Notes under the pieces: generated by a model | Told to the model about the DNA's origin: nothing | What the model saw: the letters and a program-made list of their open reading frames with translations, nothing else | Database searches by the model: none | Origin: Mesorhizobium sp. ZC-5 | Lineage (GTDB): Bacteria > Pseudomonadota > Alphaproteobacteria > Rhizobiales > Rhizobiaceae | DNA: 64,000 bases | Assembly (NCBI RefSeq): GCF_025753855.1 | Contig: NZ_JAOWPT010000004.1 | Location: 293,871-357,870 of the forward strand | Direction: 5' to 3' | Part shown: piece by piece, positions 37,680 to 46,882 of the stretch | Layout of the letters: every line of letters begins with the position of its first letter | Numbering within the stretch: the stretch's first letter is position 1 | Translations under genes and position numbers: made by a program

Positions 37680-38180
37680 GCGGTCATTTTTAGCCGAAGC
37701 GCCGGCCGCAGCAAACTCGGCACGGTTCTCGCCACCCGCCGCAATTGCGGTCCTGCTCAGGATTGACGGGGCCGGAGGATTTCCGGCCAGCACGGTATTC
37801 ATCGAAACATTTTCCCTGGCCGATGGAGGCGAAGCGGCATTGCCTTAGCCCGGAGCTTGACAGCACGCCGGACGAGTGCGGAACCTACCGCAGGCGCGAA
37901 GCCGATCACACACGCGGCAGTTCCATTTTTCCTGGATTTGAGGGAACGGGGTTCCACGCCTGGCGGCAATGGTGAACCGTCGTTGCCGTCACGCAGCGAA
38001 ACCTCCCATGCCAGCACGCCGCAAGCCGGCAAATCGGGTGAGTTGCAACCGCTGCGGAAAAATGCGGACCCGAAGAAAAGCGCGTTATCCCTGTCCCTGC
38101 GACCGAATGCGCGGCCGAGGGGCTGGACAGGCTGGAACGGTGTGGGTATATGCGCGCCATCCGCCACTTCCGCGGCGTGT
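37680..38180. other. Gap between metN and tRNA-Lys
   Basis: About 500 bases without a convincing gene, containing the metN leader on the minus strand. Reading frames that cross it have no ribosome site, and one runs through the tRNA. I looked for the SAM-II aptamer often placed before methionine genes in alphaproteobacteria; fragments such as GGCTAAAAATGACC occur just before 37679, but the first stem and TGATTT loop do not fit. Confidence 0.4.
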
Positions 38181-38256
<76 letters not shown>

Positions 38257-38296
38257 AAACTTTCCGCTGGTATTTCAATCTAATAAAAGAAAAACT

Positions 38297-39208
38297 TCAC
38301 GCAAACAGCGTGCCTTCAGCCACCTTCCTGGCGAGGCCGCCGATGCGCGCCGCCGTCATTGCGCCTCCAGTTACGTCGATTTCCAGCCGGATCGACGACG
38401 GCCGGCCCATCTCGATGCCTTGTTCGATCCAGAATTGCGACGGTCCATCGACCGGCCGGTCGAATTTCATGATCGCGCCGGTGAGCGCGGCCACCGCCGA
38501 TCCCGTGGCCGGATCCTCGATAATGCCGTCGTAAGGCCCGAACATGCGCGCGTGGAATGACGAACCATGGTTCACCGTCTCGCGGCAATAGACGTAGGGC
38601 GATGTGATGATGCCTCCGATCACCGGCGTCAGTTCGAGCCAGAGATCGGTGTTCATGCGCACCTTGGCGGCTTCCGCCAGCCCGCGCACCGGCACGGTGG
38701 CGTATGGAACGCCGGCCGACCAAGCGCCGACGACATGGTTCTCGAAGCCGATGTCCTGCGGTTCGAGCCCAAGCGCTGCTGCCACGGCTTCGGGCAGTGC
38801 CGGGAAACCGACCGGCTGCGCCAGCCGCGGCAGGTCGAACTCGGCGAAGGCGCCGCCCTTGCCATGGGTTATGGCGCAGCGTACCGCGCCGACCTTTTCC
38901 TCGAGCACGAAGATGCCGGTTTCAGCCGCTCCGTCGCCATCCCGCTCGGTCAGGGCGATCGCGGCGCCGACCGTCGGGTGGCCGGCGAACGGCAGTTCGT
39001 TGCCCGGCGTGAAAATGCGGATATTGGCCCGGTGCGCTGGGTTTCCAGGCGGCAGCACGAACACCGTTTCCGACAGGTTGAACTCGCGGGCAATGGCCTG
39101 CATGGCGGCCGCGTCGAGCCCATCGGTATCGAAGACGACGGCCAGCGGATTGCCCGTCAGGACCTTGTCGGTGAAGACATCGTAGACGGCATAAGTTCGG
39201 CCTTTCAT
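38297..39208 (-). CDS. PhzF-family isomerase/epimerase-like protein
   Basis: The 303-residue protein has the PhzF/DapF-like two-lobed fold. The N-terminus is YAVYDVFTDKVLTGNPLAVV, EFNLSETVFVLPP contains the conserved active-site Glu, then FTPGNELPFAGHPTVGAA and EDPATGSAVAALTG for the second lobe. In PhzF the Glu moves a proton in phenazine synthesis; most genomic relatives, like this lone gene, have unknown substrates. The start at 39208 has AGGGAG upstream. Neighbours are a tRNA and a divergent efflux operon, so context gives no function. Confidence 0.85.
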   Translation of the reverse strand: MKGRTYAVYDVFTDKVLTGNPLAVVFDTDGLDAAAMQAIAREFNLSETVFVLPPGNPAHRANIRIFTPGNELPFAGHPTVGAAIALTERDGDGAAETGIFVLEEKVGAVRCAITHGKGGAFAEFDLPRLAQPVGFPALPEAVAAALGLEPQDIGFENHVVGAWSAGVPYATVPVRGLAEAAKVRMNTDLWLELTPVIGGIITSPYVYCRETVNHGSSFHARMFGPYDGIIEDPATGSAVAALTGAIMKFDRPVDGPSQFWIEQGIEMGRPSSIRLEIDVTGGAMTAARIGGLARKVAEGTLFA

Positions 39209-39345
39209 GCGTTTCTCCCTCATTCGATCGCCATCGCATTCCAAACATGAGCGAAATTTAATTTGAATTCCGCTACGATAGGCATGATTTCTGTCGTGAA
39301 GGGATTTCTACGGCGTACATATAGGGGTCTACAATCGACCAGATT

Positions 39346-40623
39346 GTGAAACGGCCGCAAGCCGAGGAAACCGCCGCCATCGAGACAGCCCTGGCGCTCG
39401 ACAAACATGGTGGAGCACGCAGGAAGCCGCGCCGTTGGCGCTATGCTGTAGCGGTGATCTTTGCCGCTGCCATCGTGGCAGCGGCCTATTCCTGGTTCGG
39501 CCAGTCGGCCCCGGAGATCAGGTATACCACCGTCCCGGTGGAAACCGGTGCCTTGACCGTCGAGGTGTCGGCGACCGGCACGCTGCAGCCGCTGACCCAG
39601 GTCGACATCTCCAGCGAATTGTCGGGCGTGGTGCGTTCCGTCGCCGTCAACGAAAACCAGAGCGTCAAGAAAGGCGACGTGCTGGCGGTGCTCGATACCA
39701 CGCGGCTTTCGGCGCAGATCGAGCGCGCCGAGGCCTCCGCCAAGGCTGCCGAGGCCAAGGTCGCCGACACGAAAACCACGCTCAGGGAAACCGACCAGGC
39801 GCTGGCGCGCGCCACGCAACTGTCGAGCCGCGGCATGGTTGCCGACCAGGCGCTGGAGACCGCAACCGCGGCGCGCGATCGCGCCGACAGTGCTGTCGCC
39901 ATGGCCGAGGCCAACCTCGCCATCGCGGTGGCTGAACTGAAGCTGCAGCAGGCCGATCTCGAGAAAAGCACCATCTACGCACCGATCGACGGCATCGTGC
40001 TGACCCGTTCGGTCGACCCCGGTCAGACGGTCGCCTCGTCCCTGCAGGCGCCGGTTCTGTTCGTGATCGCGGCCGACCTGCGCAAGATGGAATTGAAGGC
40101 GGCGGTCGACGAAGCCGACATCGGCGCCGTCAAGCCGGGCCAGAACTCCTATTTCACCGTCGACGCCTTCCCTGATCGCCGCTTCGACGCCGACATCCGC
40201 GACATCGCCTTCGCCTCGGTCACCACCGAAGGCGTCGTCACCTACGATGCCCGGCTCGATGTCGACAATGCCGAGCTTCTGCTACGGCCGGGCATGACGG
40301 CGACTGTTGCCGTCATCACCCGCGAGGCGGACGGCATCCTCACCGTGCCGAGCAGCGCTTTCCGCTACCAGCCGGCAACGGCGCGGCAGACCCGCGGCTG
40401 GAGCCTGCGCGACCTGTTCATGCCGCGCATGCGCATGGGAGGCCAGCGACAGCGGCCTGCAGCTTCCGATGGAGGTCGGACGCTCTACGTGCTCGATAAC
40501 GGCGCGCCCAAAGCGGTGCAGGTCAAGACCGGCTCGACCGATGGCGAAAAGGTCGAAATCGTCTCTGGGCTGAAACAGGGCGACCTCGTCATCACCGGTG
40601 CCTCGCAGACCGGCGGCGGGTAG
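39346..40623 (+). CDS. MacA-like periplasmic adaptor of a tripartite efflux pump
   Basis: The 425-residue membrane-fusion protein has an N-terminal helix (about residues 28-50) as membrane anchor. A biotinyl-lipoyl half-motif (VSATGTLQPLTQVDISSELSG) follows, then a coiled-coil hairpin (about 115-205, Ala/Glu/Gln-rich), the second lipoyl half (TIYAPIDGIVLTRSVDPGQTV) and a beta-barrel. A basic stretch of about 35 residues around WSLRDLFMPRMRMGGQ interrupts the C-terminal domain. It starts at GTG with a weak ribosome site. It is followed 4 bases later by the MacB-type ATPase and permease. Substrate unknown. Confidence 0.85.
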   Translation: MKRPQAEETAAIETALALDKHGGARRKPRRWRYAVAVIFAAAIVAAAYSWFGQSAPEIRYTTVPVETGALTVEVSATGTLQPLTQVDISSELSGVVRSVAVNENQSVKKGDVLAVLDTTRLSAQIERAEASAKAAEAKVADTKTTLRETDQALARATQLSSRGMVADQALETATAARDRADSAVAMAEANLAIAVAELKLQQADLEKSTIYAPIDGIVLTRSVDPGQTVASSLQAPVLFVIAADLRKMELKAAVDEADIGAVKPGQNSYFTVDAFPDRRFDADIRDIAFASVTTEGVVTYDARLDVDNAELLLRPGMTATVAVITREADGILTVPSSAFRYQPATARQTRGWSLRDLFMPRMRMGGQRQRPAASDGGRTLYVLDNGAPKAVQVKTGSTDGEKVEIVSGLKQGDLVITGASQTGGG

Positions 40624-40627
40624 TCCG

Positions 40628-41331
40628 ATGCCGGATTCCCCACTGCTTGGCTTCCGGAACGTCTGGAAAACCTATGGCCGCGGCGAAGCCAAGGTCCATG
40701 CGCTCGCCGGCGTCGACCTAGCCATCGCCAAGGGCGAGTTCGTGGCGATCATGGGTCCGTCTGGCTCCGGCAAGTCAACCGCGATGAACATCATAGGCTG
40801 CCTCGATACGCCGACCGCCGGCGTGTACTCCTTCCAGGGCATCGACGCCGGCCGTCTCGACCGCACCCGCCGTGCCGTGCTGCGCAACCTCTACATCGGC
40901 TTCGTCTTCCAGGGCTACAATCTGCTTGCCCGCACCACTGCGGCCGAGAATGTCGAACTGCCTCTCATCTATCGCGGCGTACCGGCGCATGAACGCCGCT
41001 CCCGCGCCATGGAAGCGCTGGAGCAGGTCGGGCTGGCAGGCCGCGAGCATCACACGCCGGGCGAGTTGTCGGGCGGCCAGCAGCAGCGCGTAGCGATCGC
41101 CCGCGCCATCGTCACGAAACCGGCGCTGCTCGTCGCCGACGAGCCGACCGGCAACCTGGACACCGCGCGCAGCCATGAAATCATGGATCTGCTGACCGAA
41201 CTCAACAGCGAGCTTGGCCTGACGGTCGTTATGGTCACCCACGAAGCCGACATCGCAGCCTACGCCCAGCGCACCATCGGCTTCCTCGACGGCGATGTCG
41301 CCTCGGATACGAGCAGTCTGGAGGCGGCGTG

Positions 41332-41332
<1 letters not shown>
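40628..41332 (+). CDS. MacB/LolD-type ABC transporter ATPase
   Basis: The 234-residue ATPase has Walker A GPSGSGKST near residue 47, signature LSGGQQQR near 147, Walker B LLVADEPTGNLD and MVTHE. This LolD/MacB subgroup powers mechanotransmission proteins (FtsX-fold) rather than classic importers. Unlike E. coli MacB, ATPase and permease are separate genes here. The ATG at 40628 follows the adaptor stop by 4 bases; the stop overlaps the permease start by one base (TGATG). Confidence 0.9.
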
Positions 41333-42540
<1,208 letters not shown>

Positions 42541-42547
42541 GCCTGGC

Positions 42548-43285
42548 TCAGCCTGCCGGATTGGCGAAGTGCCAGTTGATGATCGGCATCATGTGCGGCC
42601 TGAGCCTGGTCGGCAGGTCGCCGGCATGCCGGATGATCACCGGCTCCTCTATTTCCGGGTCGGGATCGCCCACGACGAAATCGCGGATCTTCGCCGCCAC
42701 GGTCTCCGCGTCGTCTGTGAGAAAATACCGGCGGAAGATCACCGCGCCGCCCTTCTCCAGCAATGCGTGGGAGTGCGGATCGCGACGAAGGCTGTCGATA
42801 TCAAGCCCCGTCTCCTCGCGCACCTCACGCGCCATGTTGAAATGCAGGTCGACGAGCCCGTCGCGGAAATCGCTGGGCTCGAACGAGCCGGCGGCGAAAT
42901 ACACCTGGCCGGGATTGGACGTTTTCGGGCCCATGCGGATCGCCACCAGCGCATTGTCGGTCGTCACCAGTGCGGCATGCGCATAGGCGTGTTCGGCAAT
43001 CGAATAATCGCGGTGCTTGCGCCAGTGCAGAAACGTCGCGAAGCGGATGGCGTGGCAAGTGCCCTCGAGCCTCCGATCCCGATGCGAGAGGCTGGACAAG
43101 AGCACCATCCTGCCGTCGAAAACCGCGGGATTGGCCGCTTGTTCGCCGATCCAGTTCTCGTCGATCTCGGCGGCATTCGCCACTTCGAAGGGATGCGGTG
43201 CTGGATCGAGGCGCACATCGACGCGATCGATGGGCAGGATGACGTCACGCGGCATGTCGAACGGCAAGATTTCGTCCTCAGGCAA
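42548..43285 (-). CDS. NUDIX-domain protein
   Basis: The 245-residue protein has a C-terminal NUDIX hydrolase domain. The core AREVREETGLDI near residue 158 matches the REUxEExGU part of the Nudix box, and GSFEPSDFRDG stands where the leading G..E part should be. The spacing to the box is somewhat longer than the standard 23-residue motif. The N-terminal 100 residues (MPRDVILPIDRVDVRLDP) match nothing recognised. It overlaps the upstream phosphatase-like gene by 8 bases. It converges with the efflux permease, 7 bases between stops. Substrate unknown. Confidence 0.75.
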   Translation of the reverse strand: MPEDEILPFDMPRDVILPIDRVDVRLDPAPHPFEVANAAEIDENWIGEQAANPAVFDGRMVLLSSLSHRDRRLEGTCHAIRFATFLHWRKHRDYSIAEHAYAHAALVTTDNALVAIRMGPKTSNPGQVYFAAGSFEPSDFRDGLVDLHFNMAREVREETGLDIDSLRRDPHSHALLEKGGAVIFRRYFLTDDAETVAAKIRDFVVGDPDPEIEEPVIIRHAGDLPTRLRPHMMPIINWHFANPAG

Positions 43286-44393
43286 TGTCGAGGGTCACGG
43301 CGACCGGGCAGTGGTCCGACGCCTTCGGCCGGTCCCAGCCGGCGCGCGGAAACCGTTCCACCTCCTGCCCGGGTGGGAATGGCGTGCGCCACGGTTGCCC
43401 GTTGCGGATGATGTCCGGCACCGCCTTTGCATTTTTCTTCGCCAGGGCTTCCGAGACCAGTATGTAGTCGAGTTGGCAGAGATGCCGCTCCTGCGGCCCC
43501 CGCGTGTGATAGAGCGTCCAGCGATCGAGTTCGGGCCGCCGTTCGACGACGTTTTCGCAAAAACCTCCCGCCAAAAGCACGTTGAGGCACGACTGCGTCT
43601 CGTCGACGACGTCGAAGCCGTATCCGGCCTGCGCATCGCCGCTGATCAAGACGCGCTGCCGGTAATCGTTGAAGTCGCCGCAGATCACCCAGTTTTTCTT
43701 TGACGCATGATCCTTGCCGAAGCGGTCCTCGATGATGCGCCGCACCGCCTGCGCCTCGGCGACGCGGATCGGCATCGAGGCGTCGCGGCCCGGCACGCCG
43801 TTGCGCGCCGCACCGCCCATCGACTTGAAATGCACCAGATAGAGCGTCAGCGGCCGGCCGGCGATGCGGATATCGATCTCGAGGCAGTCGCGCCGGAATA
43901 TCCGTTCGAAAGGTTCGTTGCCGAGTTCTGCAAGTTCCGGCGTGTGCAGGCCGAACTCCTCGAATGTGACATGCGCGTGGCTGGTCATGCGCACGAATTC
44001 GATCGGCTGGCCGTGATGCGTCTGGTCGCGCATCATGACGGCGACGTCGATGCCGCGGCTGTCGTTGCCGGCGGACGTATATTTGCTGCGGTAGCCCTCG
44101 CCCACCATCTTGAACAGATAGCCGTATTCGAACGCCTTCAGCGCCTCGATGTTGTCGACTTCCTGCAGGCAGAGGATGTCGGCGCGCGTTGCAGCGATGG
44201 CGAGCGCGGAAAGCTGCCGCGTATCATCCGTATGGGCAATGGCGCGCGCCTGCTCGAGGAGCTTGTACTCCGCCTCGTCCTTGATGGCGAAAAGCGCCAG
44301 GCTCCGGTCCTGATTGAGCTGGTTGCGGAAACCGGAAAAATCGAACCGGTTCATCAGATTTTCGACGTTGAAGGTGGCCAGGCGAAGCGACAT
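43278..44393 (-). CDS. Endonuclease/exonuclease/phosphatase (EEP) family protein
   Basis: The 371-residue EEP-fold protein has the motif series of metal-dependent phosphodiesterases: RLATFNVENLMNRFDF (Asn), ILCLQEVDNIEALK (catalytic Glu), HFKSMGG, VICGDFNDYRQR (Asp, Asn) and ASDHCPVAV (terminal Asp-His). All catalytic residues are present, so activity is likely. No signal peptide is seen, which leaves a cytoplasmic nuclease or phosphatase most likely. The start is ATG 44393; the longer form would begin at TTG. It overlaps the NUDIX gene by 8 bases, hinting at coupled nucleotide or phosphoester metabolism. Confidence 0.85.
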   Translation of the reverse strand: MSLRLATFNVENLMNRFDFSGFRNQLNQDRSLALFAIKDEAEYKLLEQARAIAHTDDTRQLSALAIAATRADILCLQEVDNIEALKAFEYGYLFKMVGEGYRSKYTSAGNDSRGIDVAVMMRDQTHHGQPIEFVRMTSHAHVTFEEFGLHTPELAELGNEPFERIFRRDCLEIDIRIAGRPLTLYLVHFKSMGGAARNGVPGRDASMPIRVAEAQAVRRIIEDRFGKDHASKKNWVICGDFNDYRQRVLISGDAQAGYGFDVVDETQSCLNVLLAGGFCENVVERRPELDRWTLYHTRGPQERHLCQLDYILVSEALAKKNAKAVPDIIRNGQPWRTPFPPGQEVERFPRAGWDRPKASDHCPVAVTLDIA

Positions 44394-44443
44394 GGGCGCG
44401 AGCTTTGCCCGCAAGCGGAGGCAAAGACAAGCCTGCGCATTCC

Positions 44444-44468
44444 GGAACTTTTCCGTTCAGGCTCCGTT
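44444..44468 (+). promoter_or_regulatory. EcfG-type general-stress promoter
   Basis: GGAAC (44444-44448), 16-base spacer, CGTT (44465-44468): a full match to the alphaproteobacterial EcfG/RpoE2 consensus. It lies about 70 bases before the small secreted-protein gene at 44538, and an analogous element stands before the paralogue. Confidence 0.75.
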
Positions 44469-44537
44469 CATCGCCCGACGACCATTGTGCAGCGCATCCA
44501 CCGGGCGGCTGGCACAAGGACAATTTGGAGAATGACA

Positions 44538-44948
44538 ATGTTAGCGAAATTGAGCTCTTTGGCACGTTCCGGGTTGATCGCATTGAGCGTGGTCGGCGGC
44601 CTGACGGTAACGGCTGTCGCGGGGCCGGCAAGCCCGGCGCCCAATCCGGTTGCCGACACCACGGGCAACGTGATCAGGATCCAGGGCGACGGCAGGTATT
44701 CAGACTGCAACCGCGGTGGCGACTGCTGGAACGGCAGGAAGGATCGCCGCTGGAGCCGCGATCATTACCGGCGTGATCGCGACCGGGACTGGCGTGATCG
44801 CGACCGGGATTGGCGCGGCCGTCACTGGCGCTCCGATCGCCAATGGGACAACAACCGGTACTGGCGACGGCACCGTGACCGTGACCGCGATCGCCGGCAT
44901 CACCGCCGCCACAACGATGGTCCGTCGTTCCGCATCTACCTGAACTGA
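44538..44948 (+). CDS. Small secreted Arg/Asp-rich protein, BA14K-like N-terminus without BA14K domain
   Basis: The 136-residue protein starts [20 protein letters not shown], a Sec signal peptide nearly identical to that of the next gene ([20 protein letters not shown]). IQGDGRYSDCNRGGDCWNGR follows, then a very basic stretch of RDRDWR and RGRHWR units partly encoded by two tandem 21-base repeats. It ends GPSFRIYLN and lacks the C-terminal BA14K motif found in its neighbour, so it is either a shortened paralogue or a separate periplasmic cationic protein. Start 44538 has GGAG at 7-base spacing. It is expressed, by motif, from an EcfG-type promoter. Confidence 0.75.
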   Translation: MLAKLSSLARSGLIALSVVGGLTVTAVAGPASPAPNPVADTTGNVIRIQGDGRYSDCNRGGDCWNGRKDRRWSRDHYRRDRDRDWRDRDRDWRGRHWRSDRQWDNNRYWRRHRDRDRDRRHHRRHNDGPSFRIYLN

Positions 44949-44973
44949 CGCGGCGATCAGGATTTCAAAAAGA

Positions 44974-45006
44974 GAAATGCCGCCGGCCCAGCTCCGGCGG
45001 CATTTC
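44974..45006 (+). terminator. Hairpin terminator after the first small secreted gene
   Basis: A perfect 13-base-pair stem (GAAATGCCGCCGG at 44974-44986, CCGGCGGCATTTC at 44994-45006) with a 7-base loop. It is followed only by TATT, so it is strong as a structure but weak in T's. Confidence 0.7.
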
Positions 45007-45040
45007 TATTGAAGGCCGGCAGTAACGGCCTTCCCAAGCT

Positions 45041-45065
45041 GCAACTTTTTCGTTCATCCCCCGTT
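45041..45065 (+). promoter_or_regulatory. EcfG-like promoter of the BA14K gene
   Basis: GCAAC (45041-45045), 16-base spacer, CGTT (45062-45065): one mismatch in the -35 box. The spacer keeps the CGTTCA repeat also seen in the first promoter (CCGTTCA twice, 11-base period), so promoter and gene were duplicated together. Confidence 0.6.
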
Positions 45066-45150
45066 CATCCAGTTAAGCTCATCTTGCGTCCACCTCCATT
45101 CGGATCTCGGGCGCGGGGCCCTAATGGTTTTCGACTTCTGGAGAAGAACG

Positions 45151-45717
45151 ATGCTATCGAAACTCAGCTCTTTGGCGCGCTCCGGGCTGCTTGCCTTGGG
45201 CGTGATCGGCGGTTTGACGTTTTCCGCAACGGCAGCCCCCACGGGTATCGCCAATAGTCCTGTCCTGGACGGCGCCAGTACTGTCGTCCCTGTCCAGGGC
45301 GACGGCAGATATTCCAGCTGCATCCGCAGCGGATCCTGCGTGGGCGGACGCGGCGGACCATTTCTGAATGCCCAGCGCGGCCGTCACTGGAATTCCAACA
45401 GCGAGTGGCGCGGCCGTCATTGGGACGGCAATCGCCACTGGCGCGGCGATCGCCGCGACTGGCGGCGCTACAACAGGCGCCACTATCGACCCTACCGGCC
45501 CTACTACGGCGGTTCCGGCATCTATTTCGATTTCTCGGTGCCGAGCTATCGTTACTACGAGCCGCGCCGCTATTACGCACCGCGGCGTGTCTACCGCGGC
45601 GGCGGCTCGGCCCACGTCCAGTGGTGCTACAACCGCTACCGGTCCTACCGCTCGTGGGACAACACGTATCAGCCCTACAACGGTCCGCGCCGGCAGTGCT
45701 GGTCGCCTTACAGCTAA
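45151..45717 (+). CDS. BA14K-family secreted protein
   Basis: The 188-residue protein has a Sec signal peptide (cleavage near ATAAP), a middle basic region with RGRHW and [12 protein letters not shown] units, and a Tyr/Arg-rich segment. The C-terminal BA14K motif is [20 protein letters not shown] ending RRQCWSPYS (two cysteines, RYRSY). BA14K proteins are immunoreactive envelope proteins first described in Brucella and widespread in Rhizobiales; a lectin-like activity has been proposed. Start ATG 45151 has GGAG upstream. It lies in tandem with a related gene and is followed by its own terminator. Confidence 0.85.
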   Translation: MLSKLSSLARSGLLALGVIGGLTFSATAAPTGIANSPVLDGASTVVPVQGDGRYSSCIRSGSCVGGRGGPFLNAQRGRHWNSNSEWRGRHWDGNRHWRGDRRDWRRYNRRHYRPYRPYYGGSGIYFDFSVPSYRYYEPRRYYAPRRVYRGGGSAHVQWCYNRYRSYRSWDNTYQPYNGPRRQCWSPYS

Positions 45718-45732
45718 CAAGCTCCGCTCCAC

Positions 45733-45777
45733 ATGAGTGACGCCAGGGAACAACTCCCCTAGCGTCATTCATTTTTT
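45733..45777 (+). terminator. Terminator after the BA14K gene
   Basis: Outer arms ATGAGTGACGC (45733-45743) and GCGTCATTCAT (45762-45772) pair over 11 bases with one G-U. GGG/CCC pairs inside, and six T's follow (45772-45777). Confidence 0.75.
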
Positions 45778-45840
45778 ACCGCGGCGATTTACCAATTCTA
45801 CCGGTCTTTAAGCTAAGATTCGGCGGCAAGGAAAATCGCC

Positions 45841-46134
45841 ATGGCTTTATCGGAAACGTCCGAACACAGGAAGGATCGCAGGCAGCGCGTGCTCAAGGGC
45901 GCGTCGATACTGACCGGCGTCGCCAACTCGGAAGTCAAATGCCTGATCCGCAACATGCATGCGGAAGGCGCGGAGTTGAAAGTCGATCTCGACGCGCGCA
46001 TACCCGGCGAATTCCTGCTCTATGTGCCGGTCGACGGCATTGCCTACAAGGCGGTGCTGCGCTGGCGCAAGGAGGGGCGCGTCGGCGTGACGTTCGCCGG
46101 CACCGAGCCCAAACCCGCCTGGCACTACGGTTAG
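45841..46134 (+). CDS. PilZ-domain protein, plus strand
   Basis: The 97-residue protein is a lone PilZ domain. HRKDRRQRVLKGASI has the RxxxR element that clamps cyclic di-GMP, and IRNMHAEGAELKV stands in the place of the D/NxSxxG loop, here NMHAEGA (the Ser is replaced). LRWRKEGRVGVTF is the usual end. The substitution makes dinucleotide binding uncertain. It converges with a second PilZ gene 22 bases away. Start ATG with AAGGAAAATCGCC upstream. Confidence 0.78.
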   Translation: MALSETSEHRKDRRQRVLKGASILTGVANSEVKCLIRNMHAEGAELKVDLDARIPGEFLLYVPVDGIAYKAVLRWRKEGRVGVTFAGTEPKPAWHYG

Positions 46135-46156
46135 CGCCGGTTTTTCCGGCCTGTAT

Positions 46157-46447
46157 CTATATAAATTCGACGCCGAGTGCTGTCATCGAGCGCCAGCGCA
46201 CCCGTGCCGTGCGCGGTTTCTCCTCGCCGGCGATGCGCACCTCGAACATTGAAGGCAGAGACAGGGCTTCGCCGAAACTCAACTTGCCGCCGCCTCCGGA
46301 TTGATTGCGCATCACCCCTTCAAACGAGCTGAAGCCGTGGTTGAAGCTCAGCACGACACCTTTGAGCACGCGTCTGCGGATGTCGTTGCGGCGATCGGCG
46401 AACACCTGCCCGTCGATGCCGATTGAGTTCTCGAGTATCATGTCCAT
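46157..46447 (-). CDS. PilZ-domain protein, minus strand
   Basis: A 96-residue single PilZ-like domain: RRNDIRRRVLKGVVL carries the Arg-rich binding segment, GVMRNQSGGGGKL resembles the NxSxxG loop, and ARVRWRSMTALGVEFI ends the barrel. The Arg block VLKG is shared with the neighbour on the opposite strand, so the two likely come from an old inverted duplication. Either may read cyclic di-GMP; the target is unknown. Confidence 0.72.
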   Translation of the reverse strand: MDMILENSIGIDGQVFADRRNDIRRRVLKGVVLSFNHGFSSFEGVMRNQSGGGGKLSFGEALSLPSMFEVRIAGEEKPRTARVRWRSMTALGVEFI

Positions 46448-46643
46448 CGTTCACTCCCGCCATCAATAAGATTTGGGAAGCGAAACGCATGCCAACGCCT
46501 CATGTCCCTGTATGGGACACCGGCAACCCGTCGAGCATGTCCGAAAGGGGTCGCCCGAAAGTGTCCTCGGTTTCGGGATAACGACATGCATCAAATCAAG
46601 GAATCTGAAGCGCGGCGGCCGAATCCTGGCCGGCGCGATGCGC
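46448..46643. other. Short gap between PilZ and the protease companion gene
   Basis: 196 bases with no recognised gene or hairpin terminator. Both flanking genes are on the minus strand, so it holds the promoter of the PilZ gene, but no box was recognised. Confidence 0.3.
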
Positions 46644-46874
46644 TTAGTAGGCGCGGATAACGCCGACGACATCGACGACCACTTCCAGGCCGTCGAAGGT
46701 TTTCGGCAGCTTCTCCGCCTCCTTCTCGCGGGAAACGAAGACGTTGAGCGCGAGATCGTCGCGCTGCGGGTTCAGGCCAATACCCACACCGACCAGTCCG
46801 TTGTCGCAGAACTGTTTCTCAAAAGCGCGCTGTATTTCGACAGCTTCTTTCATCGAGTGTTTCGTATCAGCCAT
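46644..46874 (-). CDS. Small protein related to the N-terminal domain of the adjacent protease
   Basis: A 76-residue protein. Residues 24-76 (NGLVGVGIGLNPQRDDLALN, then VFVSREKEAEKLP and GLEVVVDVVG) match in pattern the segment at about 57-107 of the upstream protease (DIALGLTDDSDGDTAKLAVL and VQDRKKL). It resembles the small alpha/beta module that precedes trypsin-like domains in other bacterial proteases. A single Cys is at about 23. The start has GAGGAC upstream and lies 8 bases after the protease stop, so the two are co-translated. It may be a separately made chaperone-like or inhibitory copy; function unknown. Confidence 0.65.
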   Translation of the reverse strand: MADTKHSMKEAVEIQRAFEKQFCDNGLVGVGIGLNPQRDDLALNVFVSREKEAEKLPKTFDGLEVVVDVVGVIRAY

Positions 46875-46882
46875 TCATGTCC

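Noticed and set aside
37650..37900. SAM-II riboswitch before metN
   Set aside because: Only a loose 3' match; the first stem with TGATTT loop and the pseudoknot partners were not found.
43707..44534. Long in-frame extension upstream of the first BA14K-like gene
   Set aside because: It is antisense to the EEP gene; the ATG at 44538 has GGAG and a proper signal peptide.
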